Positions 8,221 to 15,957 of a stretch of 64,000 nucleotides of DNA are shown piece by piece (positions within the stretch are counted from its first letter, which is position 1; each line of letters starts with the position of its first letter). Origin of the DNA: JBHJGS01 sp050331575. GTDB lineage: Bacteria > Pseudomonadota > Alphaproteobacteria > Sphingomonadales > Rhodothalassiaceae. The translations under genes and the position numbers were made by a program. The DNA lies in assembly GCA_050331575.1 (NCBI GenBank), contig JBHJGS010000026.1, forward strand, positions 1 through 64,000, given 5' to 3'. The notes under the pieces are model-generated. The model searched no databases and was not told where the DNA came from. It worked only from the letters and a program-made list of their open reading frames with translations.

Positions 8221-8913
8221 ATGAAACAGAGCCTGGAGCGGCCCCTCAAACTGGCCGCACTGTTGCCGGATTTATCGGCCTCAAGCGCTGCCGTTGCCGC
8301 GCTTGAGGCAGCGGCCAGCCCCCGGCCGTTCCATCCCGGCCAGCAACTGATTGTGCAGGATGACGGCGACAGCTTGGTCTATCTGATGGTGGAGGGCCGC
8401 GCCCGGGCCGTTCTGTATTCGGCTCATGGCAATGAGGTATGGCTGGATGACTTCCAGCCCGGCGATCTGTTCGGCGAAATGGCGGCGATCGGAGGCCTGC
8501 CGCGGACCTCGACCGTGGTGACGCAAACTGCCGGCTTGGCCTATGGCATCGCGTCAGAACAGTTCGTCGCTTTGATGCGCGACCACGGCGATCTTGCGGT
8601 CTTTGTCGCGCGCCGCCTGGTTGCGCGCGTGCATCGCACGACCCAACGCATGTTCGAATTGTCCTCGCTATCGGCCACCGGGCGCATTTATGGCGAGCTG
8701 CGGCGGATGGCGGTGGACGACCCCACCGATCCGGAGCGTTCGCGCATCGACCATCTGCCGTCGATGACTGAACTGGGCAAGCGGGTGAACGCCACGCGCG
8801 AGACGGTGTCGCGCAAGGTCAATCAATTGCGCAAGCTGGGCCTGGTGCGGGATGAGGGCGACGGCCTGCTCATCTTGTCGCCGGACTGGCCGAACCCGGA
8901 CGACGCAGACTGA
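8221..8913 (+). CDS. Crp/Fnr-family transcriptional regulator
   Basis: A 230-residue protein with an N-terminal cyclic-nucleotide-binding beta-roll and a C-terminal winged helix (SMTELGKRVNATRETVSRKVNQLRKLGLV). The phosphate-binding cassette reads FGEMAAIGGLPRTSTV, keeping the Gly-Glu and Arg-Thr/Ser positions that contact cyclic nucleotide in CRP-type proteins. There is no FNR-like Cys cluster at the N-terminus. The start is the ATG at 8221 behind GGAGGG. The 3' end overlaps that of the opposing nucleotide-cyclase gene by 44 bp. Response to a cyclic nucleotide made by that neighbour is plausible but unproven. Confidence 0.85.
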   Translation: MKQSLERPLKLAALLPDLSASSAAVAALEAAASPRPFHPGQQLIVQDDGDSLVYLMVEGRARAVLYSAHGNEVWLDDFQPGDLFGEMAAIGGLPRTSTVVTQTAGLAYGIASEQFVALMRDHGDLAVFVARRLVARVHRTTQRMFELSSLSATGRIYGELRRMAVDDPTDPERSRIDHLPSMTELGKRVNATRETVSRKVNQLRKLGLVRDEGDGLLILSPDWPNPDDAD

Positions 8914-10546
8914 ACAGCAGCAGAGTGCGCCCGCTCTTGCGCGGCTGAACCTCGCCGACTTGTTCGCAGCGAAAGCGCCCATCGGTGGTCAGCGCCAAGG
9001 CGCAGGCGAACGGCTCGCTGACATAGATCGACCCCGGCGCGGTGACTGGCTCGATGCGCGAGGCGATGACGACCTGGCTGCCGATCACGGTTGGCTTGCG
9101 GGTGAACGGATCCTCGATCGGGTGGACCGGCCCGTAATGCCCGCCAACGCGCAGCGCCAACTGGTCGGGCAGGCCGGCGGCGGCCAGATCGATCATGCGG
9201 AAGCGGTCCTGCAACGCAAGAGCCGCCTGTGCTGCGGCAGCGACCTGATCGAACACCAGGAACAGGCCGTCGCCCCAGCTGTTCAACAGGCGCGGCGGCT
9301 CGTCCAGGCGGGCGACCGCGTCAGCCAGGGCATGCCAGACGGTGTGCAGAAATCGGTCCACCAGGCCATCCGGCAGGCTGCCGAACCCGCGGATATCGGC
9401 AAACAGCATGGCCTGCAGGCGGGTGGGGCTGGCCTCGGGGCGGGCGCGCGCCGGCGCGGCGCGTTTCGGCGCCTCAACCACCAGGGTGCGGCGGCCGCTG
9501 GTGCGCCAGCGTTGTACGTCCGCTGCGGTCATGCCGAAGGACTGGCCATCCCACACCGCAAGCTGCACCGCTGCTGTGGCCAGGGCGTCGGCCTGCAGGG
9601 CGGCCAGACCCATGGACACCCCGCCCGCGAAGCTGGTGGTGAAGGCGTCCGGCACGGCGTCACCCAACAGCACATGACGCGTGGTCTTGGCCGCCGCCAT
9701 CATGCGATCGAAGCGCGGCTGCCACGCCGGGCCGAAGGGCTGAATCGAATGGGCGATAAACGCCTCGGTGGGGCAGGGCAGCACCACATGCAGATCCGCA
9801 CCGGCTGCGACCAGCGCCTCAGCGACGAGGATATCCGCGCCGGCGGCCAAGGCCCCGAACGCCGTACCGATGTGCTCCTGCGCGATCAGGTCCGCGATCG
9901 CCTGCGCCATGCGCTGTTCATCTGCCGATCCGGCTGTAGGGCTGAACAGGTGGCCGACGAAGGTGGCGACCCGTGGCGGCCGATGGGGATCCAGCAGGTT
10001 GAGCGGGCGCGCCTGCAGGCTGAGGATGAGTTCCATCTGCCGCAGCGTGACCGCATGCACCTCATAGCCGGTCGGATGCAGGGCGATGGCATCGGCCAGC
10101 GCGGCCAACGCCTGGCGTTCCCGGCCCAGCAGCAGCAAGGCCTCAGCGCGGGTGGCGGCACGGAAATACGCCGCCTCGCCGCGCCCGGCATCGGCCTGCG
10201 GCAGGATCGTTAGCACCGCCTGGGCCTGCTTGGCCGCGTCTTCTGCCTCACCCGCCAGCAGCATCATGGTGGCCCGATTGATGCCGGGATAGCTGCCATG
10301 AGCAATGCGATAGGCATCACCGTAGCGCTCGGCAGCCTGGTGGGCGAGGCGCTGCCGCTCCACACCCGTTGCCTCAAGCGCCTGAGCCTTCAGCAGGCGC
10401 GCGTCCAATGATAGAATTTCTTCATCATCGGTGATACGGTCGAGCCCGAGCCGAAGAAATTCGGCCCGGGCCCGTTCCAAGGCCCCGGCGCGTGCTAGAG
10501 CCAAAACTTTACGATGATTGTCCCTAATCGGGTCAGTTGGCGACAC
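8870..10546 (-). CDS. TPR-sensor / SLOG-like / class III nucleotide cyclase fusion
   Basis: A 558-residue protein in three parts. Residues 1-180 are helical TPR-like repeats with SYPGINRATMMLLAGE and YFRAATRAEALLLLG, the pattern of the TRAFs-binding/TPR-sensor domain. Residues about 190-360 are a Rossmann-like SLOG fold (AFGALAAGADILVAEAL, DLHVVLPCPTEAF). Residues about 375-545 are a class III cyclase with both metal aspartates (Asp384 in FADIRGF, Asp426 in WGDG). The position usually holding a base-selective Lys or Glu is Asn422, and the transition-state Asn of the V-N-x-A-x-R motif is Val (VVIASR), so base specificity and rate are open. GTG start. It is the last gene of the three-gene operon, 11 bp after the preceding gene. 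Confidence 0.75.
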   Translation of the reverse strand: MSPTDPIRDNHRKVLALARAGALERARAEFLRLGLDRITDDEEILSLDARLLKAQALEATGVERQRLAHQAAERYGDAYRIAHGSYPGINRATMMLLAGEAEDAAKQAQAVLTILPQADAGRGEAAYFRAATRAEALLLLGRERQALAALADAIALHPTGYEVHAVTLRQMELILSLQARPLNLLDPHRPPRVATFVGHLFSPTAGSADEQRMAQAIADLIAQEHIGTAFGALAAGADILVAEALVAAGADLHVVLPCPTEAFIAHSIQPFGPAWQPRFDRMMAAAKTTRHVLLGDAVPDAFTTSFAGGVSMGLAALQADALATAAVQLAVWDGQSFGMTAADVQRWRTSGRRTLVVEAPKRAAPARARPEASPTRLQAMLFADIRGFGSLPDGLVDRFLHTVWHALADAVARLDEPPRLLNSWGDGLFLVFDQVAAAAQAALALQDRFRMIDLAAAGLPDQLALRVGGHYGPVHPIEDPFTRKPTVIGSQVVIASRIEPVTAPGSIYVSEPFACALALTTDGRFRCEQVGEVQPRKSGRTLLLFSLRRPGSASPATR

Positions 10547-10557
10547 GGCTCACGCCG

Positions 10558-11112
10558 TCACGTCGGGTCAGCGGCACCTTCATTATCGACGATCGGGTCG
10601 ATGATTACGGGCAAGACCCCCTCGCCGGACTTCACCAGAACCTTCAAATTGAATTGGTGAATGCGGCCCTTTTCCGTGCGATTATTGCAGAAGCTGCACA
10701 GCTTGTCGGCATGCCCATCCACGGGAATCGTCTGATAGGCATAATAGTAGTTGCTGATCGGCACCTTCATGGTGATCGCATCGCCGGCGGCACCCGCCAG
10801 ATGCCAATCGGCGATGTCGATATAGACATAGATCCGGGTGGGGCAGCCGCAGCCGATCACGAAGCGCTCCAATTTGGAGCGCGTCCAGTTCGCCTCGCCG
10901 CCTGCGACAACCTTCTTTACGGTGATGGCCATTTCGTCGGGATCAACATCGCAGCCATAGGTGAACTGCACAATGTCCAAGGCGCCGGTGTCGCTCAGTT
11001 GAACAACAATCAGTCGCGTCGTCTTGAGGCCGTGAGGCTCACCATGGGTATGGTCGGGGATCCTGGCATCCGCGCCCAATGAGGGGATGATGGCCTGAAT
11101 GTGCGTCGTCAT
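10558..11112 (-). CDS. Cys-containing protein of unknown function, middle gene of TIR-cyclase operon
   Basis: A 184-residue protein that I do not recognise. It has no signal peptide or membrane helix. It looks mostly beta-stranded, with alternating hydrophobics such as RIYVYIDIADWHL and FNLKVLVKSGEGVLPVIIDP, an acidic motif CDVDPDEMAI, a CGC triad (GCGCPT) and a CSFC pair near residue 140 that could bind zinc. It starts 3 bp after the stop of the TIR gene behind CAGGAG, and ends 11 bp before the cyclase gene, so it is almost certainly co-expressed. Its place suggests an adaptor, ligand-binding or regulatory subunit of that module; this is inference from position only. Confidence 0.7.
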   Translation of the reverse strand: MTTHIQAIIPSLGADARIPDHTHGEPHGLKTTRLIVVQLSDTGALDIVQFTYGCDVDPDEMAITVKKVVAGGEANWTRSKLERFVIGCGCPTRIYVYIDIADWHLAGAAGDAITMKVPISNYYYAYQTIPVDGHADKLCSFCNNRTEKGRIHQFNLKVLVKSGEGVLPVIIDPIVDNEGAADPT

Positions 11113-11115
11113 TCC

Positions 11116-12993
11116 TTATTGCTCCTGCTCGGTCATGGTGGCGTCGGCGCAAATCAAGGCGCCCGTCTGCGCTGAGGTGTGGTCCAGAAACTCACTTGCA
11201 TGGCTGCCGCCTTGCCCGTCGAAACAGTCCGGCACGGCCTGGCGGAGGGCGTATTCCAGGCGGTCGAAGCGGGCCCGGTCCAGGCTGCGCTCTTGGTCCT
11301 CGGTCAGCGTGAAACTGGCTGAAATGTGGCGCAGGCTGGCCCTGGCCCGACGATAGTGCGTCAAGGCCTCGGCCATATTGCCTATGTTCAAATGGGCCAT
11401 AGCGCTGGTGGTCAGGGCCCGGACTTCCTGCCGGAACGGCCGGAGATCGCTGGGATCATGGGCTTTCCATAAGTCGCTGAAATGCAGCGCCCGGCGCAGC
11501 GCCTGCAAGGCTTGCTCATCGCGCTTGCCAGCCATCTCCAGGTGGCCAAGCCCCAGAAACGCAAAATTCAGATACTGGATCACGCGCCAGTCGTCCTTCT
11601 GCGCCTCATGGGTTTGTTCCAAGATTTGGATCTGCGTGCGTCGGTGGTGTTTGGCCTGCTCGAGGCGATCCAAACTGCGTAGACAGTCAGAGATCCAGGC
11701 ATGCGTGTTGGCAATGTTGAGACGCAGTGCGTTGGGATCCGGCGGTGGTCCCGGCAGAGCAACCAGTAAGGCAAGGCCCTGCTCCAACGCTGCCAAGGCG
11801 GACTCAAACGCTTGCTGATGCAGAAACGCCACGCCCAAATTGATCTTGGCATAAGCCCGTTCTAATTGCCATTTGGTATTATTTTCGTCCAAAGCTGCCA
11901 GTTTTGCGGCCAATTCGTCATATTGCTTAAAATAGTCAAGCTGGTGCGCCTCCTCATCAAGGCGCCCGAACTGATAACCGACCCAATACGCGCTTTGGGC
12001 GTGATCATAGAGTCGTTCAGGATCACTTGGCGCACGGTCTAGCATCGCCCCGGTTGTCTCGTAGGCGGCTTGGAACATCTCCATCGCGCCGGCGCTGTCA
12101 CCCTGCTTATCGTCAATCTCGCCGAGCAGCCGAAATGCCGTGGCGCGCCGGCCCAGGGCCGAATCGCTGATCGTTTCAGGGGACTGGCTGTCGTAATATG
12201 CTTGGGCCCTTTCCCCAACCGCGTCGAGAATGTCGAGCCGCCCCACCTCGTCGAGCCGATCGCGCAGATCCGTCAGCATAAATTCGATCAACCCCTCCGC
12301 ATCGGCGCGACGCGCCTCTGCCTCTTGCTGCGCCGTATAGGCGATGCCAGCCAACACAGCCATAGCTAGCATGCCCAAGACGGATCCAACCGTGATCCCC
12401 ATCACGCTGCGGTGGCGGCGGCGACTATCGCGCCGGATCAAATCGTCCAGACCGCTGCCAATCAGCCCGGCGACCAGCTTTAAAACCGCATTCTTGCGGC
12501 CGTCTTGACCCGGGCGCATATCTGCAGCGGCCGGATCGGCCCGGAGGTCGGTCAGGTGACCGTCGGCGTTGACGCAACGGCGTAAGGCGGGCGGAAAGCA
12601 TTCCGGGCCGACACCGGTTTCCGATCCAAACGGCTCTCCATCCAGGATCACGGCCAGAACACGCTCGTCCGCCCCGGTCAGGCGTTTGAACTCTTCAATT
12701 TCACGATTGACCCAGAAAGATTGGGCCGCTTGTGGCGAACATAACACGATCAGATAGTCGCTGTTCGCCAAGGCCGCTTGCACGACTTCAGACAAGTCTC
12801 CGCTGGCCGGTAAATCCTCCCGATCCCGGAAAATCGGCCCCAGGCGCCGCGGGACCGGCCCGAACCGGCCGGGCCGCCCGACCAGGCCCCTGGGCACGAC
12901 GTAGCGCTCCAGGGCCCGCTGCAGGCGCTTTGCCCAGAGCGAGTCTGCGTGGCTATAGCTCATGAACGCCCGATAGCGCTGCGCCGGCGTCAT
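11116..12993 (-). CDS. TIR-domain protein with membrane segment and TPR repeats
   Basis: A 625-residue protein. The N-terminal TIR domain (residues 8 to about 150) starts with AFMSYSHAD and has the BB-loop FRDREDLPASGDL. The S-x-W-x-x-x-E motif (Ser92, Trp94, Glu98) places Glu98 where NAD-cleaving bacterial TIRs have their catalytic Glu. A basic stretch RRDSRRRHR precedes one transmembrane helix at about 197-220. The rest (about 240-610) is helical TPR-type repeats. The likely topology is a cytoplasmic TIR tethered to the membrane, with the TPRs across it or, if the helix inserts the other way, inside. It is the first gene of an operon with the Cys-rich and cyclase genes. A defence or stress effector role is inferred from the domains. 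Confidence 0.8.
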   Translation of the reverse strand: MTPAQRYRAFMSYSHADSLWAKRLQRALERYVVPRGLVGRPGRFGPVPRRLGPIFRDREDLPASGDLSEVVQAALANSDYLIVLCSPQAAQSFWVNREIEEFKRLTGADERVLAVILDGEPFGSETGVGPECFPPALRRCVNADGHLTDLRADPAAADMRPGQDGRKNAVLKLVAGLIGSGLDDLIRRDSRRRHRSVMGITVGSVLGMLAMAVLAGIAYTAQQEAEARRADAEGLIEFMLTDLRDRLDEVGRLDILDAVGERAQAYYDSQSPETISDSALGRRATAFRLLGEIDDKQGDSAGAMEMFQAAYETTGAMLDRAPSDPERLYDHAQSAYWVGYQFGRLDEEAHQLDYFKQYDELAAKLAALDENNTKWQLERAYAKINLGVAFLHQQAFESALAALEQGLALLVALPGPPPDPNALRLNIANTHAWISDCLRSLDRLEQAKHHRRTQIQILEQTHEAQKDDWRVIQYLNFAFLGLGHLEMAGKRDEQALQALRRALHFSDLWKAHDPSDLRPFRQEVRALTTSAMAHLNIGNMAEALTHYRRARASLRHISASFTLTEDQERSLDRARFDRLEYALRQAVPDCFDGQGGSHASEFLDHTSAQTGALICADATMTEQEQ

Positions 12994-13056
12994 TGCCGCT
13001 CCCCCAGCTTTCCGCGCGAAGACGATGGCGCGGATGGTGCGGCAAAGCGTAACAAA

Positions 13057-13086
13057 AATCTACGGACTTGGGGAATTTGCCCACAA
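13057..13086 (-). promoter_or_regulatory. possible sigma-70-type promoter of the TIR operon
   Basis: On the minus strand TTGTGG (13086-13081) and TAGATT (13062-13057) are separated by 18 bp, about 65 bp upstream of the TIR start codon. Both hexamers match the sigma-70 consensus only in part, and the surrounding 212-bp gap is the only AT-richer stretch in the neighbourhood. Weak prediction from sequence alone. Confidence 0.25.
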
Positions 13087-13205
13087 GCGTGGCTGAAATC
13101 ACACGGAAAGCAGAGTTGACGGCATGAGCATTGACCGCCGGACGCGTCGATCACACCACACAGACGTATTAGGTGCGGCCTTGCGCATCCAGATGGCGAA
13201 CCGAC

Positions 13206-14939
13206 TCAGACGGTTTTTTTCTTGCGCGCCGGCGCCTCGTCGGAGTTGCGGATGATCAGCCATTGCTGAAGCGCTGTCAGAACCGTATTCCAAGTCCAAT
13301 AAATGACCAGGCCGGCCGGGAAACTCGCCACCACAAACACCATGAACAGCGGCATGAAGGCGAAGATTTTCTGCTGCACCGGATCCATCTGTGCTGGATT
13401 TAAACGGAACTGCAGATACGTGGTGATCCCCATCAAGATCGGCCAAATGCCGATATTGAACAAAGACAGAATGGCCGGCACATCCCAGTCCACGAAGCCG
13501 AACAGGGTCAAGATGGTCGCCGGGTCCGGCGCGGACAGATCCTGAATCCAGCCGAAGAACGGCTGATGGCGCATTTCGATGGTGACGAACAGCACCTTAT
13601 AGAGCGCAAAGAACACCGGGATCTGGATCAAGACCGGCAGACAGCCCGCCGCAGGATTGACCTTTTCCTCCTTGTAGAGGGTCATCAACTCCTGGCTTAG
13701 ACGCTGGCGGTCGTCCTTGTAGCGCTCCTGCAACGCCTTCATTTTTGGCTGCAGCTTCTTCATGCGCGCCATGGAATGAAACGACTTGCTGGCCAGGGGA
13801 TAAAAGGCCGCCTTGACCAGCACGGTCAGGATCAGGATTGCCACGCCGACATTGCCGACCACGCCCTGGATCCAGTGCAGCAGAAAGAAAAACGGCCGGG
13901 TCAAGAACCAGAACCAGCCCCAGTCGACCGATCGATCCAGGCCGTCGATGCCGTATTCCCGCTCATAATAGCGCAGCAGGCCCACATCCTTGGCGCCGGC
14001 GAACAAACGGGTGACCGCCTCGGCTTGGTCGCCGGGGGCGAGGGCCTGGGTCTCGCCCAGAAAGTCGGTCTGGTATTGATCTATGCCGCCCGGTTCGGTG
14101 TGCACGAACCGCGCCTTGATCGGCGCAGCGCCGTCCGGAGCGACCGCGACCAACCAGTATTTGTCGGTGATGCCGACCCAGCCGCCAGTGCTGTCTTTGG
14201 CGATACTGTCCTCGTCTTCCACCTCGCCATAGCCGATCTCAAACAATTGCTCATTCAAGACACCGACCGGCCCTTCATGCAGGATAAAAAAGCCCGTGGT
14301 CTGCGGTTTGGTGCGGCGGCGGATGAAGGCGTAGGGCGCCAGACTGACCGTCTCGCCGGACCGGTTGATCACCCGCTGCGTGACCGTGAACAGAAAATTC
14401 TCGTCCACCGCGATTTCGCGTTCAAAGGTCAGCCCGGCCGCATTGGTCCAAGACAAGGTGACCGGCTGTTCAGCGGTCAGCGTCTCGGCGTCGGCGGTCC
14501 ATACCGTGTCTTCGTCAGGCAAGGCACCGGCGCTGTCGCCCAGGGCCAGCCAACTGACATTGGCATAATAGGCGTTGGCGGCGGAGACAGGGTGCAGCAG
14601 GTGGATGCGCTCGGCATCCTCCTCGATGGAGGTCTTGTAGGTCTTCAGGAACAGATCGTCGATATAGCCGCCGCGCAGTGCGATCGATCCGGCAAGCGCC
14701 GGGGTATCAATGCTCAGCCGCGGCACCTCAGCGGCCGGGACGGTCTGGGCCGGCGCCGGCTGGTCCAGCGCGGGCGCCTGGGGCTGCGGCGGCGCGGCGG
14801 GATCGGCCGTCTCGACGGCCTGGTCTGCCTGACGCGCCCGTTCCGGGGCCAGAAACAGGATATCGTAAGTAAAGATAACCAGCAGGCTAGCGATCAGGAA
14901 CGCGACAAAATTCCGATTATCGGTCATTGAAAATGTCAA
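13206..14939 (-). CDS. yidC: membrane protein insertase YidC
   Basis: A 577-residue inner-membrane insertase/chaperone. It has an N-terminal membrane anchor (FVAFLIASLLVIFTYDILF), a large periplasmic beta-domain (about 60-350) and the conserved five-helix core. The core shows FFFLLHWIQGVVGNVGVAIL, the charged cytoplasmic loop AFYPLASKSFHSMARMKKLQ, and a basic tail ARKKKTV. The ATG at 14939 overlaps the yidD stop (ATGA), so translation is coupled. A second ATG 4 codons in is possible. In many relatives engB and argB follow yidC; here the accessory TIR-cyclase operon follows instead. Confidence 0.95.
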   Translation of the reverse strand: MTFSMTDNRNFVAFLIASLLVIFTYDILFLAPERARQADQAVETADPAAPPQPQAPALDQPAPAQTVPAAEVPRLSIDTPALAGSIALRGGYIDDLFLKTYKTSIEEDAERIHLLHPVSAANAYYANVSWLALGDSAGALPDEDTVWTADAETLTAEQPVTLSWTNAAGLTFEREIAVDENFLFTVTQRVINRSGETVSLAPYAFIRRRTKPQTTGFFILHEGPVGVLNEQLFEIGYGEVEDEDSIAKDSTGGWVGITDKYWLVAVAPDGAAPIKARFVHTEPGGIDQYQTDFLGETQALAPGDQAEAVTRLFAGAKDVGLLRYYEREYGIDGLDRSVDWGWFWFLTRPFFFLLHWIQGVVGNVGVAILILTVLVKAAFYPLASKSFHSMARMKKLQPKMKALQERYKDDRQRLSQELMTLYKEEKVNPAAGCLPVLIQIPVFFALYKVLFVTIEMRHQPFFGWIQDLSAPDPATILTLFGFVDWDVPAILSLFNIGIWPILMGITTYLQFRLNPAQMDPVQQKIFAFMPLFMVFVVASFPAGLVIYWTWNTVLTALQQWLIIRNSDEAPARKKKTV

Positions 14940-15178
14940 TCCACAGTCTGGCTCGGCCCCGGCGGAACCGGGTCATAGCCGGTGCCGCCCCAGGGATGGC
15001 AGCGCGCCAGGCGGCTTAGTGCCAGCCTGCCGCCTTTGAGTCCACCGTGCCGGCGCACCGCCTCCAGGGCGTAGGCCGAGCAGGTCGGATGATACCGGCA
15101 ATGGCCCGACAGAAACGGCGAGATCGTCCGTCGGTAGATCAGGATCGCGCCGATCACGGCACGGCTCAAAAGGCTCAT
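14936..15178 (-). CDS. yidD: membrane protein insertion efficiency factor YidD
   Basis: A small amphipathic membrane-associated protein of 80 residues that assists YidC. It shows the family signature IYRRTISPFLSGHCRYHPTCSAYALEA followed by HPWGGTGYDPVP (given as consecutive blocks of the family motif, with CRYHPTCS at its centre). The start is the ATG at 15178; the frame continues upstream into the rnpA end but with unrelated arginine-rich sequence. It overlaps yidC by 4 bp and lies 55 bp after rnpA, in the standard rpmH-rnpA-yidD-yidC order. Confidence 0.92.
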   Translation of the reverse strand: MSLLSRAVIGAILIYRRTISPFLSGHCRYHPTCSAYALEAVRRHGGLKGGRLALSRLARCHPWGGTGYDPVPPGPSQTVD

Positions 15179-15233
15179 GAGCGTTCGTCCTTCATCCCGG
15201 GAGCGTCTGCCTTCATCCCGGGCGCGTCTGCGC

Positions 15234-15626
15234 CTATGCGTGTAAACGCGCCAATGCGGACACCAGATCACGGCGCAACCGGTCATAAGGACATTGCTCC
15301 GCCGGTCTGCGACCGATCAGCACATAATCATGGCCGCGCCGGCCTTGTTCGGCCAGGATCTCCGCTGCCAGCGCGCGTAGCCGGCGCTTGATGCGGTTGC
15401 GCACCACCGCCGTGCCGACTTTCTTGGTGACGGTGAAGCCTACCCGAGGCGGCCGGTCGTGGCCGTGCGGCATGACCTGAACCACCATCGTCTGGCGGGC
15501 CTGTGACCGCCCGCGTCGGGCCGCCCGCACGAACTGTGCGCGCCGCACCAGCCGGCTGATCGGCACGCCGCGTCGCAGCGGCCGGTCAGACGCTGATGCG
15601 CTTGCGGCCTTTGGCGCGGCGGGCAT
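15234..15626 (-). CDS. rnpA: ribonuclease P protein component
   Basis: Protein subunit of RNase P, which matures tRNA 5' ends. It contains the RNR signature AVVRNRIKRRLRAL and the preceding FTVTKKVG strand. The ATG at 15626 gives 130 residues and makes the gene overlap rpmH by 41 bp in another frame, with AAGG upstream. A GTG at 15566 would remove the overlap and start just before the conserved ISRLVRRAQF segment. I keep the longer form but the start is uncertain. Confidence 0.9.
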   Translation of the reverse strand: MPAAPKAASASASDRPLRRGVPISRLVRRAQFVRAARRGRSQARQTMVVQVMPHGHDRPPRVGFTVTKKVGTAVVRNRIKRRLRALAAEILAEQGRRGHDYVLIGRRPAEQCPYDRLRRDLVSALARLHA

Positions 15627-15720
15627 TGAGAACCTTGCGGCCGGCCACCGTGGCCATGCGTGCGCGGAAGCCGTGGCGCCGCTTGCGCACGAGCTTACTG
15701 GGTTGATAGGTGCGTTTCAC
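15586..15720 (-). CDS. rpmH: 50S ribosomal protein L34
   Basis: A 44-residue, very basic ribosomal protein, too short for most automatic open-frame listings. It reads KRTYQPSKLVRKRRHGFRAR, then MATVAGRKVLNARRAKGRKR and ISV, a near-perfect match to bacterial L34. It starts with GTG at 15720 behind a strong AAAGGAG site 7 nt upstream. Its 3' end overlaps the rnpA start region. A terminator-like hairpin lies in its leader. Confidence 0.95.
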   Translation of the reverse strand: MKRTYQPSKLVRKRRHGFRARMATVAGRKVLNARRAKGRKRISV

Positions 15721-15745
15721 GACGCCGCTCCTTTCACCAACAGAC

Positions 15746-15775
15746 AAAAAGCGCGGAAAGCGCAGGCTTCCCGCG
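15746..15775 (-). terminator. intrinsic-terminator-like hairpin in the rpmH leader
   Basis: On the minus strand CGCGGGAA (15775-15768) pairs with TTTCCGCG (15759-15752; one G-T pair) around an 8-nt loop. C and TTTTT (15750-15746) follow. It lies 26 bp upstream of the rpmH GTG on the same strand, and no minus-strand gene lies upstream that it could end. It may therefore act as an attenuator for rpmH-rnpA. Structure seen; function inferred. Confidence 0.45.
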
Positions 15776-15957
15776 ACTGAAAACCGATCCGTGGCGGTCT
15801 ATAGCCAGCCGCCCGCGACAGCGTCAAGTCAGGCTGCCCTGTTCACCGGAAAATGACCGCCAGCGGCCGGACGCGATCGCTCACGAATCCCACACAAGCC
15901 CGTGCCGTGCCTAAAAATGTCGCGCCACCGCGCTAAGTCCCCGTTGGAACGCAACAG

